From: Vanilla planifolia
Taxonomy: Eukaryota; Streptophyta; Magnoliopsida; Asparagales; Orchidaceae
Direction of reading: 5' to 3'
DNA: 64,000 bases
NCBI GenBank assembly: GCA_023846275.1
Contig: CM043870.1
Location: 12,533,527-12,597,526 of the forward strand
The translations under genes and the position numbers were made by a program. The notes beneath the pieces were generated by a model. It was not told where the DNA came from. It searched no databases and saw only the letters and a program-made list of their open reading frames with translations. Positions 48,771-62,500 of the stretch are shown piece after piece (within the stretch, counting starts at the first letter, position 1; each line of letters opens with the position of its first letter).

Positions 48771-51700
48771 AAACTTCACACAAGGTGCATTCAAATACAA
48801 GTAAAACCAATACATGGAACAAAACCAAGTTAGCTGAGTATGAGAAAGAACTTGTATGTGGTGAAGATGTTTAAGCATGCAGTAAGCATAAGAAACCCTT
48901 CCAACAATGCACCTCAAGATCCTCCCAATGCAGATGATACACATGCAGACGTTGGAGGCCAGTAACTTCGAGTTCCTTGCAATGAGGATCAACAATGCAA
49001 CAAAAGCAGGAGGCTAGCACACCTCCAGATTTTGCCAATTCAAAAATTTCCTTGAATTTTGTCAAAATGTATTTCTAGGATCAGTAGATTGTTTATTGAT
49101 TTTAGAGTTATAGATGCAAAACAGCTGCTAAACACTCCCCAAATCCTCAATTAAACATTATTACAAAGCCTCAACATTCTCATGAAGGTTTGGACCAAAT
49201 TCACACTAGCCATTGTAGCTTGTATGTGCAATTTGTTGTACTAGACATACCATATGTCATAAACAACTTATTGCAAACCTCCTATGTTGTATATTATCCT
49301 ACCCACTAGTGTACCAACAAAAATAAACTAGACATACAAAATGTGTGCATCGACATACTGTACGTTAGTGCTCACGCATTGTAGGTCAATAATCATGCAT
49401 TGTATGTTTTCTACAAGTTTAAAAGGCATCTAAATTGACTTCTCCACATATCTTTTGTGAACGACGTATCGTACATAGAGGCTGACATACTTACATTGGA
49501 TCTAATGTATTGTACACCTTATACCAAGTTTTAAACCTAATTTTGCTTTGTCCCTTAAATGAATTGTGCATAGTTTACTTTTGAAAAACATGTAAAAACT
49601 TAGTTTTTCTACTGATTTAAAAGCAATGATGTTATGAAATTGACTTAACATTTACATAATTCAAAAAATCATAATGAGTAGCTAAGCATTAGTAAATTAG
49701 GGTTTGCATGAATCATTTAACTAAAACATTTATAAATTAGTGCTTTCACATGATTTTGTTTAAACATGAACCATACTCATTTAGGCATTCAACAAGATTT
49801 ACTTAGGCATAATATATCTTTGATTATTACATTAAGCTAGGAAATCTTGATTTAGGCTTGTAGGGTAGCAATTCTAAAACCTAAATACTCTAGTAAACTA
49901 ACTCATGCATGTAAGCATGCAAGAATGCAAATGTGACACTACAACTAACTATTAATCAAATAAAAATAAACATAACCTAACTTCTTACATAAGTTCTTTA
50001 ATTTTTTGCCAATTGTTTTGATCACGAATTTATACTTAGAGTTCCACATCAAGTGTTCCACACTTGGGCTAATTGATGTCATTACTTAAATGTTGTGCTT
50101 AAACTCCCTTTGACTCCATAGGATGTAAATGATCACTTTCTATTCATCTATTTTGAATCTAAAATTTGTTCATTAGTAAATGACAATTAGATCACCAAAA
50201 TGAGCAACTTAATTACATTGTTATTATCAAACTCACATATAACCATTTGGGCTCATGGGATTCAATAATCTTTTCTATTTTGATGATAACAAATATTTAA
50301 ATACAAAAAATATTAACAAAAAATAAGGATAATTGTTTTGAGATTCAGATATAATATTGATGTTTCTAACTTTGGTGAGAATCATGACATTAATTTTTAG
50401 ATTGGATTGTCCAAATAGATTTCTTTGAATTATATAAGTTTGATGAATATTAAAAAACTTATTTTGTAAAAATGAAAATAGTAGCTAAAACTTTTTGGGA
50501 TAACACCTAGTTTAAAGAACATTAACTAGGTAGAATTTCAATCATTTGGCTTGAAATGAAAAATTCACTAATGATAAAGTATTATCTTAGGTTCCATAAT
50601 AGGATACTTCACACTAAATTTCATAGCTTAAGATAAAATAAAAAATAGATAGAATTAAGAAAGACAGGCCATCTTCATCGATGCCAACTCTACGTCCATT
50701 CTTCCAACAAGAGAGGATGGCAAACCTTTAGTAGAGCAAAATCTAGTGATAGAAGACAAATCAATTTAAGGTTCCAACTGGTCTTTTCTCTCCACCTCCT
50801 TTGTAAATTCGTCAAATAGCAATTTCTACTCCTTTCTATTGAGGGAACATTTTGAATAGCAAGAAGAGGTCAAGTCCAAAGCAACCCTTATTTTAACTAA
50901 TGAGGGGACATTCCAAGGAGGAGAAGAAGAAGCTTCAAATTTAGGATAAAGGCATTAGATGGAGCTTGATTATTGAGCTCAAGACTTTCAAAGGAATAAT
51001 ACGGGTTTCAGAGACAAGAGTGGAGCACTAAGACAAAAGGAGAATGTGTCCAACAAACAAATTTGTTAAACCAAACAACTCTTGATGATTAAAAGGAGGA
51101 AAGAGATGAGGGTTGTAATGGTATGAACAATAAAGATAATAGTTTCATAACACATCTAAAGAATGATGCCACATTTATATAGTTAAGATGGAAATGACGT
51201 GTATTGATACAGACAATTTCAATAACTTAGCCTATTCTATTGATGGGGTAAAAAATTATCGCTAGCTTGAGAATGAGGTTCATTTCATGCCAATTACACA
51301 TACTCCTCATACTTAGTATGAAGAGTACAACCCTACATTGTTGACCATAGTTGGAATGCTTGGTAGGTTTTGGCGAGCGTAGAAATGAGCACTATAGGTG
51401 TCTACAAAGTCTTATCGAATGTTGTCGCTCTCAATACTACACAACAAGATTACTATGGGCATGGAGAACAAAGAACTAAGAATAAGGACTATTGAACAAT
51501 AACTAAAAATTGACATGTGAAAGAAAAGGTTTGAGGAATCAAAGCAAAGCCATGCTTAAAAGAAGGCATAGTCTACAAGGGCATTGAATTCAAAAATCAC
51601 CTTGTAAAGAAGAAATGCAAAGCTGGTTGTCAACAAAGCCATAATTAAGAATCAAATGACCACTGTCATTATATCAATTGATACATTGAGAAATTTTGAA

Positions 51701-51877
51701 GAGCAATGTCGTCAAGATATCCAAATGTCAATCAAAAGTGAAATAGATTCAATAATTGAGATTAAAATATTCCAATAATTTGCATGCAAAACCTTCCAAG
51801 ATAGACCTAAATCACATATTTAGACATTAATGAGGGTGTAGTTTTTGTGGATTAGCTAATGTATTTATTCGTTTAGC
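48771..51877. other. AT-rich intergenic DNA
   Basis: No gene or RNA is recognised. The ORFs on the minus strand at 48759-49065 overlap the end of the minisatellite and have no motif. A mildly more balanced stretch at 50660-51010 and 51300-51560 has no open frame of note. Confidence 0.4.
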
Positions 51878-52013
51878 ATAATTTGAATAGAAGGAAAGTA
51901 AATACAAAACAAATAACAAATTTACCAATAGTGACATAGACTGCTATAATTTGAATAGAAAACATGCTAATACAATACAAATATCAAATTTGACAATAGT
52001 GACATCGAGCCTA
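51878..52013 (+). repeat. Two-copy tandem repeat, 68-bp unit
   Basis: ATAATTTGAATAGAA starts at 51878 and again at 51946, and both units end with CAATAGTGACAT. The copies differ by about ten substitutions. Confidence 0.75.
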
Positions 52014-53159
52014 TGTCGAGAGAGATGCTTATTGACATCCAAGTGCTCGTGTAAAATAAAAGGTTGAAACCCACAAGATCACTCACGCAGGACAACCATA
52101 GTAATGATCCACCATAATGTGGTGGAAGATCACTTTCCTCTTAAAGCTTCATCCACAAACCATCTTACATCTTTTCTACCAAAGAAAAAAACACTTGGAA
52201 AACAATCCCTAAGGACAAGAAACATCTTAGACAAAAGCCATTAAGCCTCAAAAAAGGTTATTGAGTCATTGAAAAGACAACAAACCATTAAGGAAGGCTC
52301 TCAAACCCCTAATGAAGGCACTCAACATGGACTCAAGTTAGGGTAACCAACCCAAAGATCCCTAAATCCACTAAGGCAAGATGGATTGCTATGTAAATTA
52401 AGGCACATAAAAGTTTCTGAAGCTTTCAATCCAAGCATATTCCCATGTAGAAGTAATTATTCACGTTTCATAATCAAATAAATATCCTACAAAAAAAACA
52501 CTTGATTTGATATTCATTATCTCAACAAACTTTAAATCTTAGCAACCATTAAATACCTAGTGTTAATGTTGGCATCGACAAAGCACATCGAACAATGTTG
52601 AGGTTCAGTTGTCCATCACTCAAATTAGTAATGAAAGGCTTAACACAACTCATGAGTTAAGAGGAACATCCTATGAGTCAAGACTATTGTTAAAAAATCT
52701 TGTAGGGGATAAAGGACCACTAATCCACTTATTCTCAAGAGAATAGATTTTCAAAAATGCAATTCAAGAGCACAACCACTTTTTTTGCACAATAATCAAT
52801 CAAAAAAATAATTATTTAAAATAATTGCAAAATAGTATCTAGCAATACAAATTGTGGTCACAAGACAACATGAGACTTGTCCTTCATAAACCAATAAAAA
52901 GAATTGTCATTAAAGACCATAAGAAAATCAAAGAGTGCCCACAAAGGTCAATCAAAAAGTTACAAAACCTAAAGACAAAAAAGCCCACATGGTGGCTTAA
53001 AGACTTCCAAACAATCAAAACTCTAAGGTGAAAGAGTGCCAACAAGGAGTTCTCAAGAAGTTCTCAAGAAGTTCCATAATCTGAGTCTCCTGTGTTACAA
53101 TCTCAAGTGTGAAATAAAAAGGCTCTAGAGATAGGCTATACACCAAAAAACTCAAGATA
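52014..53159. other. AT-rich intergenic DNA
   Basis: A-rich sequence with AAG/AAAC-rich words. No open reading frame of note, RNA gene or clear repeat is seen. Confidence 0.4.
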
Positions 53160-53735
53160 ATAAAACAAAAGGTTCAAGTAGAAGATTTGTGTAAATAATG
53201 TCCTGACAACTAAAGAAATCAAATTTAAGGAGAACCTATGTGCCAAAAATGTCTTGGCCAACTAAGCCTAACTTAGGAAATGTAAAGAAATGATTATAAG
53301 GAGAATTTATTCCCCAACAATGGCTTAGTTACTGAGAAACAACTCGACAAAAGAAAGCAAAAGGATTCAAGGAGAGGATAGATGCCATATCGATGAAATT
53401 TGGGTCATTGACAATGAGAAAGAAATCCAAGAAAAAAAAAAATTCTTTTAGTGAAAGGTTATGTCAATGGTGTCTTGATCTCGAAGATAGAAAGATAAAA
53501 AAATATAAATAAAAATATCCAACTAGAGAAAAATCTAATAAACAAAACAAAAACTCCATTAAGTGGTTATGTGCAAATTGTGCCATGGTCTTTAAAAGAT
53601 AAGGAATTTAAACAAGAGCTCCATAAAAAGGTTAGGTGTGAACAACTCTTGTCACCGATAAACAACTCATGAAATGAACACAAAAGACTATAAAGAGAGA
53701 TTGTTTGCTAAAGGTGCATCAATAGCTAAGAGAAA
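53160..53735 (+). repeat. Degenerate tandem repeat, unit about 67-80 bp
   Basis: A core like TATGTGCCAAAAATGTCTTGGCCAACTAAG recurs with changes near 53190, 53240, 53310, 53460, 53570, 53640 and 53705, each followed by an A-rich AAAGAAA..AAGGAG stretch. Such degenerate tandem repeats are common inside large plant Gypsy elements, so this may be a trace of one; no LTR or pol was found nearby. Confidence 0.45.
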
Positions 53736-54758
53736 AATGGGAAAAGATATAAAAGAATAGAGGAGGTAAAGAATAAAATATAAATAAGAAATAATTTTAA
53801 TGATTGAGTGAAATTTTATTTAATGCAAAATACATATCACATAAAAAATTAAAAGAAAAGAAGGAATACAAAGGATACAACCATGGCATCACTGGGAGGT
53901 GGCCACTACAAAGAGTTTTCTATTTTTATTTCCCAATTTTATCTCTAGATCATTAGGACAACAACATCTTCCTTTGGAGCTATATTTTTAATTTTTCAAG
54001 TACTCTCTCCATAACCAACGCATCAATGGCACATAGACTCTCACAAGCACTTGTTTCATTTTTTTTAGTCAATAAATACTTCTCCCTATAACCTTATATT
54101 TCAAGTTCTTAAGTGGTCAATTATGGACTATGGTACTACTGGCACAAAATCACTCTTTGTAACTTTTTTTTATTGAGTTTTCTTTGTCACCAATCCATTC
54201 TTAGGGCATAGACTTCATAGAGCCTTTAATAATGTTGATTAGCAATTAGAGCATCATTTGCAATCAAGCTCTCCTTGGGGCCTTTAATTTCAATTCCAAT
54301 ACTTTTGAAAACAAAGCCATTTTTGTAACTAAAGGGCATATTTTGTTATTCACCAACAAACAACTATGTTTTTTCATATTTACATACAACAAACTTAGAT
54401 ATTGTACAGAAGATTCCAAAGGTGGTTCCAATTTTGTAGAATGTGATACAAGTCAAGCTATTCTATGACATGTCTCCCTATTTAGAAAGACATATATGTA
54501 CTAAAAAATAACTAATGATATAGATGACAATATTCACTAAATATATAAAAGGTCAAATGTATGACATTCTATATTGACATGACAGAACAATCTACTTTGC
54601 AATGATGCTGTACAAGATAACAATTACTAAACATTTTTTTTACATTTGATATGTAAGATAACTAAATTGAACCATAATACCTGCATGAAATTTTGCAAAA
54701 AGAGGAAACTAATGCATTCAAATCAGCATTAACAATCACTAGAGAAGTTTTCTTAGTT
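53736..54758. other. Intergenic DNA downstream of the methyltransferase gene
   Basis: AT-rich sequence. The part just left of 54759 is the probable 3' UTR of the minus-strand gene, but I found no perfect AATAAA close to the stop codon on that strand. Confidence 0.35.
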
Positions 54759-57700
54759 TCACGCCAAGCTCTCCAACTTCCTCTTCGCATATTCTTGAAC
54801 TACGCTGGTTGCACATTCACGATGACGGAGAAAGAACTCAGCAAGGAGGATCTGTCTTTCTTCATAAGTAAGATCACCGTGTCGGCCCTACATGTAAAAT
54901 TGACACTTAGGAGAAGCTTAGGCTTTAGGAAGTGCTTCTAATCAAGCATAAACAGTGGATCATAGAAATTTAACAAGGACAAAGTATCCTAAAAGAAAAT
55001 ACCATAATTAAATCCCTTCTAATCATATTTTCTGAAATAAACAGTATCTTATAGAGATTTTCATTTCATTTGCAGTAACATAACAAAATAAAACAATGGC
55101 TACATGAAGTATTGCGTTATTGACAAGGAAATGCTTGTTATGACTTTTGCAGAAAAAAAAGTGAAATTACTGTTCTTATACACCTATGTCAACGAAGTAA
55201 TTTACAAAACAAAATCCAAATACACATGCTTACAAGTCGAGAAACCCTATCTGACACAGCATGGTGCATGAGAATGCCTGCAGCAACAGAAACATTGAAA
55301 GAGTCTACCATGCCTTTCATGGGAATGCTGCAATTCAAGTCTGAGAGTTGCAAAGCCTCATGGCTTATCCCACTACAAATGAGTATCCAACACATTAGTA
55401 ACCATGAACAGATTACATAGAAAGAAACACTTTTAAAAGATGGAAAAGTATTTTCACTCACATCGCCAAGTCATATACCACTTTTAGAAATATAACCCAT
55501 CATTTGATAAATGAATTTAACAAATGAATGACTGAAATAAATGTATTTTACTGATTGGTTGACCCACTTTAATTAAATGGAATGCCTATTTCCTTTTCTT
55601 AAAAAAATTATATTGAGTTTTTGCATTATTTACCAAATCCTCCCATAATGGAACTCAATCACAACCCAACTAGTTCATATCCTAAACTCCAAACAAAAGG
55701 TTATGAACTTGCATAAAATTCTCAAAAATAAAGGCAAAGTATGAAGACACTAACTTATTACTTTTATAGGTAAAAGATAACGATTTTGATTACTGTTCAA
55801 AATGTATAAAGATATTTGGGCAAATTCTCCTATAATACAAATGCATGAAACAAGTATGACATGGTATTAACAAGTTACCAAATTAAAATTTGTGTGTGCA
55901 TGTGCATGTGTATAGAATAATATTTCAAAAAAAGTAGGGCATAAAATGCAAGCACTTACAAGTGTTCATTCCCAACAACTATAGCAGTTGGATGCGTCCA
56001 ATCTAAGTCATAGATGGAAACCTACAGAAAAAGAATATCAACATAATCAATACAAGGAAAAAAAATTATGTTTTGATCATAATATAAGCTTCGTATATTG
56101 AGATCATGACAATCTCATTTGTGATAACAAGATAATTCTTGAATTTATAGTATCAATATATCCAAACAGTAACAAATGTAGAACTCGAATGAACATTGTC
56201 ACCGTTTTGAGTAAATATTTATGCCTACCTTGGCTGGTCAAGCAAGTAGAATAAGAGCAATAGCACCTAAATTGTTTCCTAATTTGCAGGGTGAATTGAA
56301 TATAGGTTTCTCAAGTTTGAAACAATGGGCATTTAGATTCCTCAAGTTCAACACCATGTGCATCGAGGACACTCGTCTTTCAAAAGTTTCATCTATGTTG
56401 TCCCTTACTTTGCCACCATCCACTTCCATCACCTTTGCCATAATTGTCACCTACAACTCTTTTCACCATTGCATCATCAACTCTTCTCTTTGCCCTCCAC
56501 ACGTCATCACTACAACAATCGTACACTCTACTACCTTTCTCCTATAAGTTTCCACATGAACTTCATCAACTCACACTTTGGAAACTGTTTGAAGCTTAAA
56601 AAATAAAGGTAGCAACAATTAGGAAAAAACTATAAATAGAAAAATCTTGATTGTAGAAATTGATGCCAACTAGAGAGAGGAGAAAGGAGTGATCAGATAT
56701 ATTCAAAAGAAAAAAATGTGAGACAAAAAGGGAAAATAGCTAGCATTTGTCTTCATTATAGTCATAACAAGACATGGTGTCCTACGTTGCATTGGCTAAA
56801 AATTTTCATTTTAATCAAATGAGGAGCATGTGAAGCTACATAAAAAGTTGGATAAGAAATTTGAAATGACAAATGCAAAACAATATTGAGCAAAGACCAC
56901 AAAGGGGGTATCCATGCATTAACTACTCAAATTTGAAGCATAGCAATAGTTGGCCTCCACCTTGGATACTTGTTAAAGAATGTTTAAAACGTTTAAATAA
57001 GTATGCATTTTAAAATGTATTTTTGTATCAAGTAATTACAGAAAATTACATGCATCTACATTGTAACACAAAAAATGCATACGCATGTAAAGTTATTCTT
57101 AATAACATTTACTTAAAAAACCTCTACTAATTTAGCTACCACTTTGAGAATTGTTTTCTTAGCCCTAAACCCTTGTCTACAACCAGTTCTTGAAGGTAGA
57201 AAATAATTCATGACAAAATAATTGTTCTACTAAATGGGGTTCTTTCGCATTTTCTTCCCTGAAAGTATAGGATTCTTGCAATAACTATAACCTTTGAGGT
57301 TGCGCCAAAAAAAAAGATGGTTATCAATAAGAAGCACCAAGCTTGAATCAACTTGAAACTTTTCTTTAATTTAAGTGTTTTGTTTTTAACTCTTCTCTTC
57401 TCATATCTTATACTTTCCAAAAAAACTGGGTAACCCCACTCGAGTATTCCTTAACTATGTCATTCAACACTATATGCTTCTCAATCCCAATGAGTTGTAA
57501 TTATATTATGAATGATTCAACAATGTAGGGCAAAAATATGTTATTAATTAAGAAAACAGAAATAATGTGAGTTATTATGTGATCTCTTAATGAACATGCT
57601 TCATGAGTGAATGGCAATCTACATCACCTACATTTATTTCCTATATATACTTAGGATGAACAACTTACAAAAAAGCAACAGTAGCATGGAAATGTATTGA

Positions 57701-59075
57701 TTGCAACATCCCACAACCAATGCAGTGAGCATGCAATAGCACATAGAATCAAATACAGAGTCAAATGTACCGTATCCATTCCCAAATTTGCTGTAGCTAT
57801 TCGATAACCACGTGTTCTCAAAGCTTGAAAGCACTCAATGGATGAGTTCCAAAGCTCAATATCCAACCACTTCTCAGCACCCTTGCTGACATGACGATTT
57901 TCTTTGTACCTGTGAAGAGATATGTCAAATCTTCAACAAGCATGCAAAACAGGCTTTCAACAAAACTAGCAGAACGAGGAAACAAGCATAGAAAGAAACA
58001 CTAAAACAAATTAATCCTCCACTTGTTAAGATAGGCCTCATTTGACTTGAAGTTCAGCCCTCAGATAACCTAATAGCTAAATGGGACCTTGACCCTACGT
58101 ATGGAAGACTTAAAGTTACTCCTACGATGCTTGCTTATGCTGGCTAACCTAAATCTTTACTCCAACATACTCTCATGGGGTTAACAGATACCTCGACTCC
58201 TTCAATCTCATCAACCAGCCAATACATGGCCTCCAGTGGTTCATGGCACACTCCCACAGCGAGAAACATCAATCATCTTGACGGCAATAAAAAGAATAAA
58301 AACTCGATTTTAAGCCTGGTAAGCCAAACAGAAAAATTGGTTAAGACTCATAGAGTGGGCTGCGTTCCAAAACAGGATGAGTGCAATGATGCCTGGAAAC
58401 TTAAAACTATAAATCTAGGGGAAAAAAAAAAAAAAAAAAAAAAAAATGGAATCACCCATAACTATAATGGTCAAGGTTCACTGTAATTACAACTTGCATG
58501 CCTTCCACCTCAGAGAAGAAGCACCTTTTTTTGTTTCCTCCAGAAATGACGTGAACCGACTGAATCCCAAGAGCATCCGCGGACCGGAAAGTTGCCGATA
58601 CATTCCCAAAATCCATTAGCCCCTCCACCACCAAACTAACAGAATAGCTTCGATTCTCCACTGCCCTCAGAATCCTCTCCTTCCGAGCGTTCATAATGCA
58701 AGGTTCAAGAGCTTCAATAACCTCCCGACTGGCTAGCAAAATGGACCCGGCTCTGCAAAGATCGAGATAGGGGAACCATCGCCCGCGGCCATTGTCTGGC
58801 ACTGACCTTCGCTCCATCTTCATCAAACTCCTGATCCCATATTCCTTCAAGAGGATTCCCTCGACGCTGTCCTCTGTGGACTCATCACCAGAGCTGAACA
58901 CGGCGGCCACATTGCAAGAGTAGGACATCGACGATGGAGTTTTCTTGCGCAACCAGGACGCTGAGAAAGGAAAGACAAGGGATTTGAACCGTACATGAGT
59001 GGAATTGGGACAGAAGCTGATCCTCGTGCTCGTACAGGACATGGAAGCGCGACCTTGATTTATACAGACACTCAT
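54759..59075 (-). CDS. SpoU/TrmH-family RNA 2'-O-methyltransferase, organelle-targeted
   Basis: Five minus-strand exons, 59075-58525, 57909-57771, 56021-55960, 55372-55234 and 54887-54759, join in frame through GT-AG introns (615, 1749, 587 and 346 bp) to give 339 residues. The start is the first ATG after a TATA box; Met12 (59042) is an alternative. Residues 1-50 are rich in Ser, Thr and Arg with few acids, like a plastid or mitochondrial transit peptide. SPOUT motif 1 is at 149-171 (EGLMDFGNVSATFRSADALG; Asn158, Arg164), motif 2 at 244-254 (IVVGNEHFGIS) and motif 3 at 266-282 (SIPMKGMVDSFNVSVAA; Asn277). This family transfers methyl from S-adenosylmethionine to a ribose 2'-OH of tRNA or rRNA, using a trefoil-knot fold. 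The target RNA cannot be told. The N-terminal half of SPOUT and the tail (GDLTYEERQILLAEF) resemble plant proteins annotated as tRNA/rRNA methyltransferase (SpoU). Confidence 0.9.
58422..58446 (+). repeat. Homopolymer A25 in intron 1 of the methyltransferase gene
   Basis: Twenty-five A residues on the plus strand, i.e. a poly-T run in the sense of the transcript, about 80 bases into the first intron. It is long enough for length variation or read error. Confidence 0.95.
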
Positions 59076-59133
59076 CTGCAAGAAAGGCAGCTGAAAACTG
59101 ACTACGCATTTCAAGGGACGCGGTCAAGGTTGG

Positions 59134-59145
59134 TTTATAAAATAC
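59134..59145 (-). promoter_or_regulatory. TATA box of the methyltransferase gene
   Basis: The minus strand reads GTATTTTATAAA, ending 59 bases before the ATG at 59075. A start of transcription about 30 bases downstream (near 59105) gives a short leader of about 30 bases and excludes the upstream non-ATG extension of the frame. Confidence 0.5.
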
Positions 59146-59261
59146 ACGAGAAGGCATTTGCTAAAGTGAGATTTGGGTTGAAGTGCTTTCTAAACTTCGT
59201 CTTTAAAAGACTTATTCTTTTTAACTTTATTTTTATTAAACTTTTTTAATGCAAACATGCC

Positions 59262-59571
59262 TTTTTCAACTTATAAAAATATACAAATAGAACTTAAATG
59301 AAATTTAAACTAATTTAAATCAAAATATCACACAACTTCAAATCAAATTTCTACTCAAATTTAAGTTTAAATCTAAGTGTTTGAGATGATTAGAAATAAA
59401 AAATTAGTATAAATTATTTTTCAACTTATAAAAATATACAAGTAGAACTTAAATAAAATTTAAACTAATTTAAATCAAAATATCGCATAACTTTAAATCA
59501 AATTTCTACTCAAATTTAAGTTTGAATCTAAGTGTTTGAGATGATTAGAAATAAAAAATTAGTATAAATTA
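59262..59571 (+). repeat. Two-copy tandem repeat, 155-bp unit
   Basis: The unit starting TTTTTCAACTTATAAAAATA at 59262 is repeated at 59417 almost without change to about 59571, with only scattered substitutions. The high identity points to a recent duplication compared with other repeats in the window. Confidence 0.9.
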
Positions 59572-62500
59572 TATTATCAGTAAATTTTAAATTATAATCA
59601 CATGGTTTAATATAATATAAATTAAAATTATTACAACTTTATATTATATATAAACTCTGATAAATTTATTACCAAACATTTATAGTTTTTTTTTAAAATA
59701 ATACAATTATGTTATAACTAGTTTATATAGATTTAAAATGATTGATATATAAAATGTGCATAATCTATCATAGCTCGAATGCATATAAGATCATGCATAT
59801 TATGTACATTTTGTATAAACATATTATGTTTAAAGAATGAATATTTATACAAATTATTACATATATATAATGTGATTAAGTACATATAAAAACTATATAT
59901 TTAAAAAATAAAAAAATAATTAAAAAAATTAGATTCACATATCTTTTCTTAACAAATGATGACCACATTCTCTCATATCTTATCACATGGGGGTCATCAT
60001 CACCTTTTTTATATAGCCCTTAAATAATTATCAAACTTTCTCATACAAATAACACAATAAATATCACAGCACATATTGAAGTTAATCAAAATTAAAATGC
60101 TAGTCTTACTATAATAATAGTAGCCAAACCATCATTGAGCATTATCACATCAAATTATGACAATGCAAACTTGAGTTGAGATGGATGTATTTGCATAAAG
60201 AATGATCCTTTTTATTTTATATTTCATGTATGATTCATAAATAAAATCATTTTACGTAGCATGTTAAATTCTTTGCATTAATCATTTTACCATACCTAGT
60301 TTAATGCTTGTCATCATGCTTTACAAGATGATGGTCACATGCTTTTTATTCATAACTAATAAAAATATTATACTATAACATTTATGATTTTTAAATAAAT
60401 TTAAACATCATAAAACTTGTAAACCAATATTGTATTACAAAATCCATCATGTAGGATATTAAATTATAATAAATCAACTACCTCAATTTATTTGCTTATC
60501 TCTAATATTTTTGTAAAATTTTCTCATTGAATTAGAAATTTATTGATATTTTATTTATTTTTAATGTAGTTAAATATTAACACTTTAGAATACAATAATA
60601 ATTATAATTCTTATATATATATATATACATATATTATTTTTTTTATTTTTTCTCTTAATTAATCTAAAGTAGTTAGATGGATAATTTAATTAAATTTGTC
60701 ATCAGTTAATCAGATAATCCAATTGACAATGAAATTGTTCAATTCTATAAGGTATCTCTAATTTTTTTATTAGATGTTTTAATAAATAATTAGCCATTCA
60801 ATCTTGTAATTGAAGCTCCTCCAAAGCACAATTAATGATATATTTCTCTATTATAATCATTTTAACATCACTATAATACCTTTCTAAAATTAAAATTATA
60901 AAATTCAATTTGCTAACTATGATAAATTTACCATAAAATATGAACAAATAAATTTTATCAAAGTTATAAAGGATCTCATTTATTCCTCTTGAATCCCTCT
61001 TCTTATCTTTGTTGTTTTTTATTTCCTCTTTGATTTCCAATAACTTGCTTCTTTACTTCTAATTCACATAGCAACAATAACTTCACCCTTTCTTGGAACA
61101 TGTTTCTTCCCCTCACATCGTCTTCTTTCTCTGTGTTTATCACACTCACCCACTTTCTTAATTTGCATTTGTCAACCGTAAACCCAAGTTAATAGAATAA
61201 TTTTACTCTAGTCAATTGACTTGGCATGGGGGACTTAATTAATATACACACACACATATAATTATTTTTAAGAAAAAGCATATAAATCATAAATAAAATT
61301 TAATTTTAATGAAATCGTCATTAATCATTTTAAGGAGTACTTTCAAATGGATGGATTGTTTTAAACTATTAAATATTTTATTTTTTTTGATATTTTGATA
61401 ACAAATTGAAAAATTAATCAATTTTATTAGAATTCATATAATGATGTCTATTCTATATTATTAATCATAATTATATATACTATAATAGGGACAAGTAATA
61501 AATAAACTTTATAAAATATCAAAAAATACCAATTTATTGGTAAATGTAGAGTAAGTAACAAAAATCTTGAGGACACTATTTCAAAAAGACAATACAAGGT
61601 CAAATGCATAGCCGTAATAATAAGACAAATAACAAAAATTAAAGCTTAATTATAAGATCCTATAACCCAATCAAATCTAAATAAGAGGCACATAAACATG
61701 AAGTTAAAACAATGCAAGAAGAATCAATTGCAATTAAGTTCAATATTCTTACTAAAAAGAATGTTATAGAAATAACTTGAAATAATATGCAATTTAGCTC
61801 GAAGGATATGGAATGAAGAAAAATCTGGATATAATGACTCTATGCTTGATTCCTATGGTCTTACTTCTCCATCTTCTTTACAATAATGATTTTCAAAAAA
61901 AATTTGTGATGATTCATATTGCTCCAGTATTATTATTAACTTGTATGTTTACTTAAGAATTTTTTTGAAATAAATGATATAATGTAATTTTATGTCTTAA
62001 AAAATATCTCTAATAAAGTATCTCAGAATTTAACTATGAATATATTTTTAGAAAGAAAATGTGATAAGAAATCCAACAATATATTAATTATAATTTTTAA
62101 AAATTATTTAAAATTTTCATAAATCATTGAAAATTTTTAAATAGTTAACTCTTTTTTAAAAAAATTATCTCTCTCTTGTGCTCTAATTTCTCCTATCTTC
62201 TTAACCTGGCGCTTGACCTCCTTTGGAAATGCTTTCATATAGGACATGCCTGGTAAATTCAAGAGAGAAAGGAGGGAAATTGTGAGGAAAGAATATCGAG
62301 AGGATTCCAATGACCTAATTAATTGAAACTCCCTTTTGGTTAGCCACATCGAGTAAAGAGACTGAGGAAAATGATGGATCTAGTGGTATTTAATGATGAT
62401 AATAAATCTTAAATTAAAATTGGTTACTTGTGTGAGTAGTCCTAAAGTTTATGCTTTCTCAATTTCTTGATCAGTTAAGAATGATTTTTAACCTAATTGA

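Noticed and set aside
55189-55461. 90-codon ORF as a separate gene
   Set aside because: Its middle is exon 4 of the methyltransferase gene; the ends are intron sequence read through the splice sites. The same holds for 57634-57866 (exon 2).
59076-59114. Extension of the methyltransferase start
   Set aside because: The longer frame starts with TTG, not ATG, and a TATA box at 59134-59145 would place the transcript start at about 59105.
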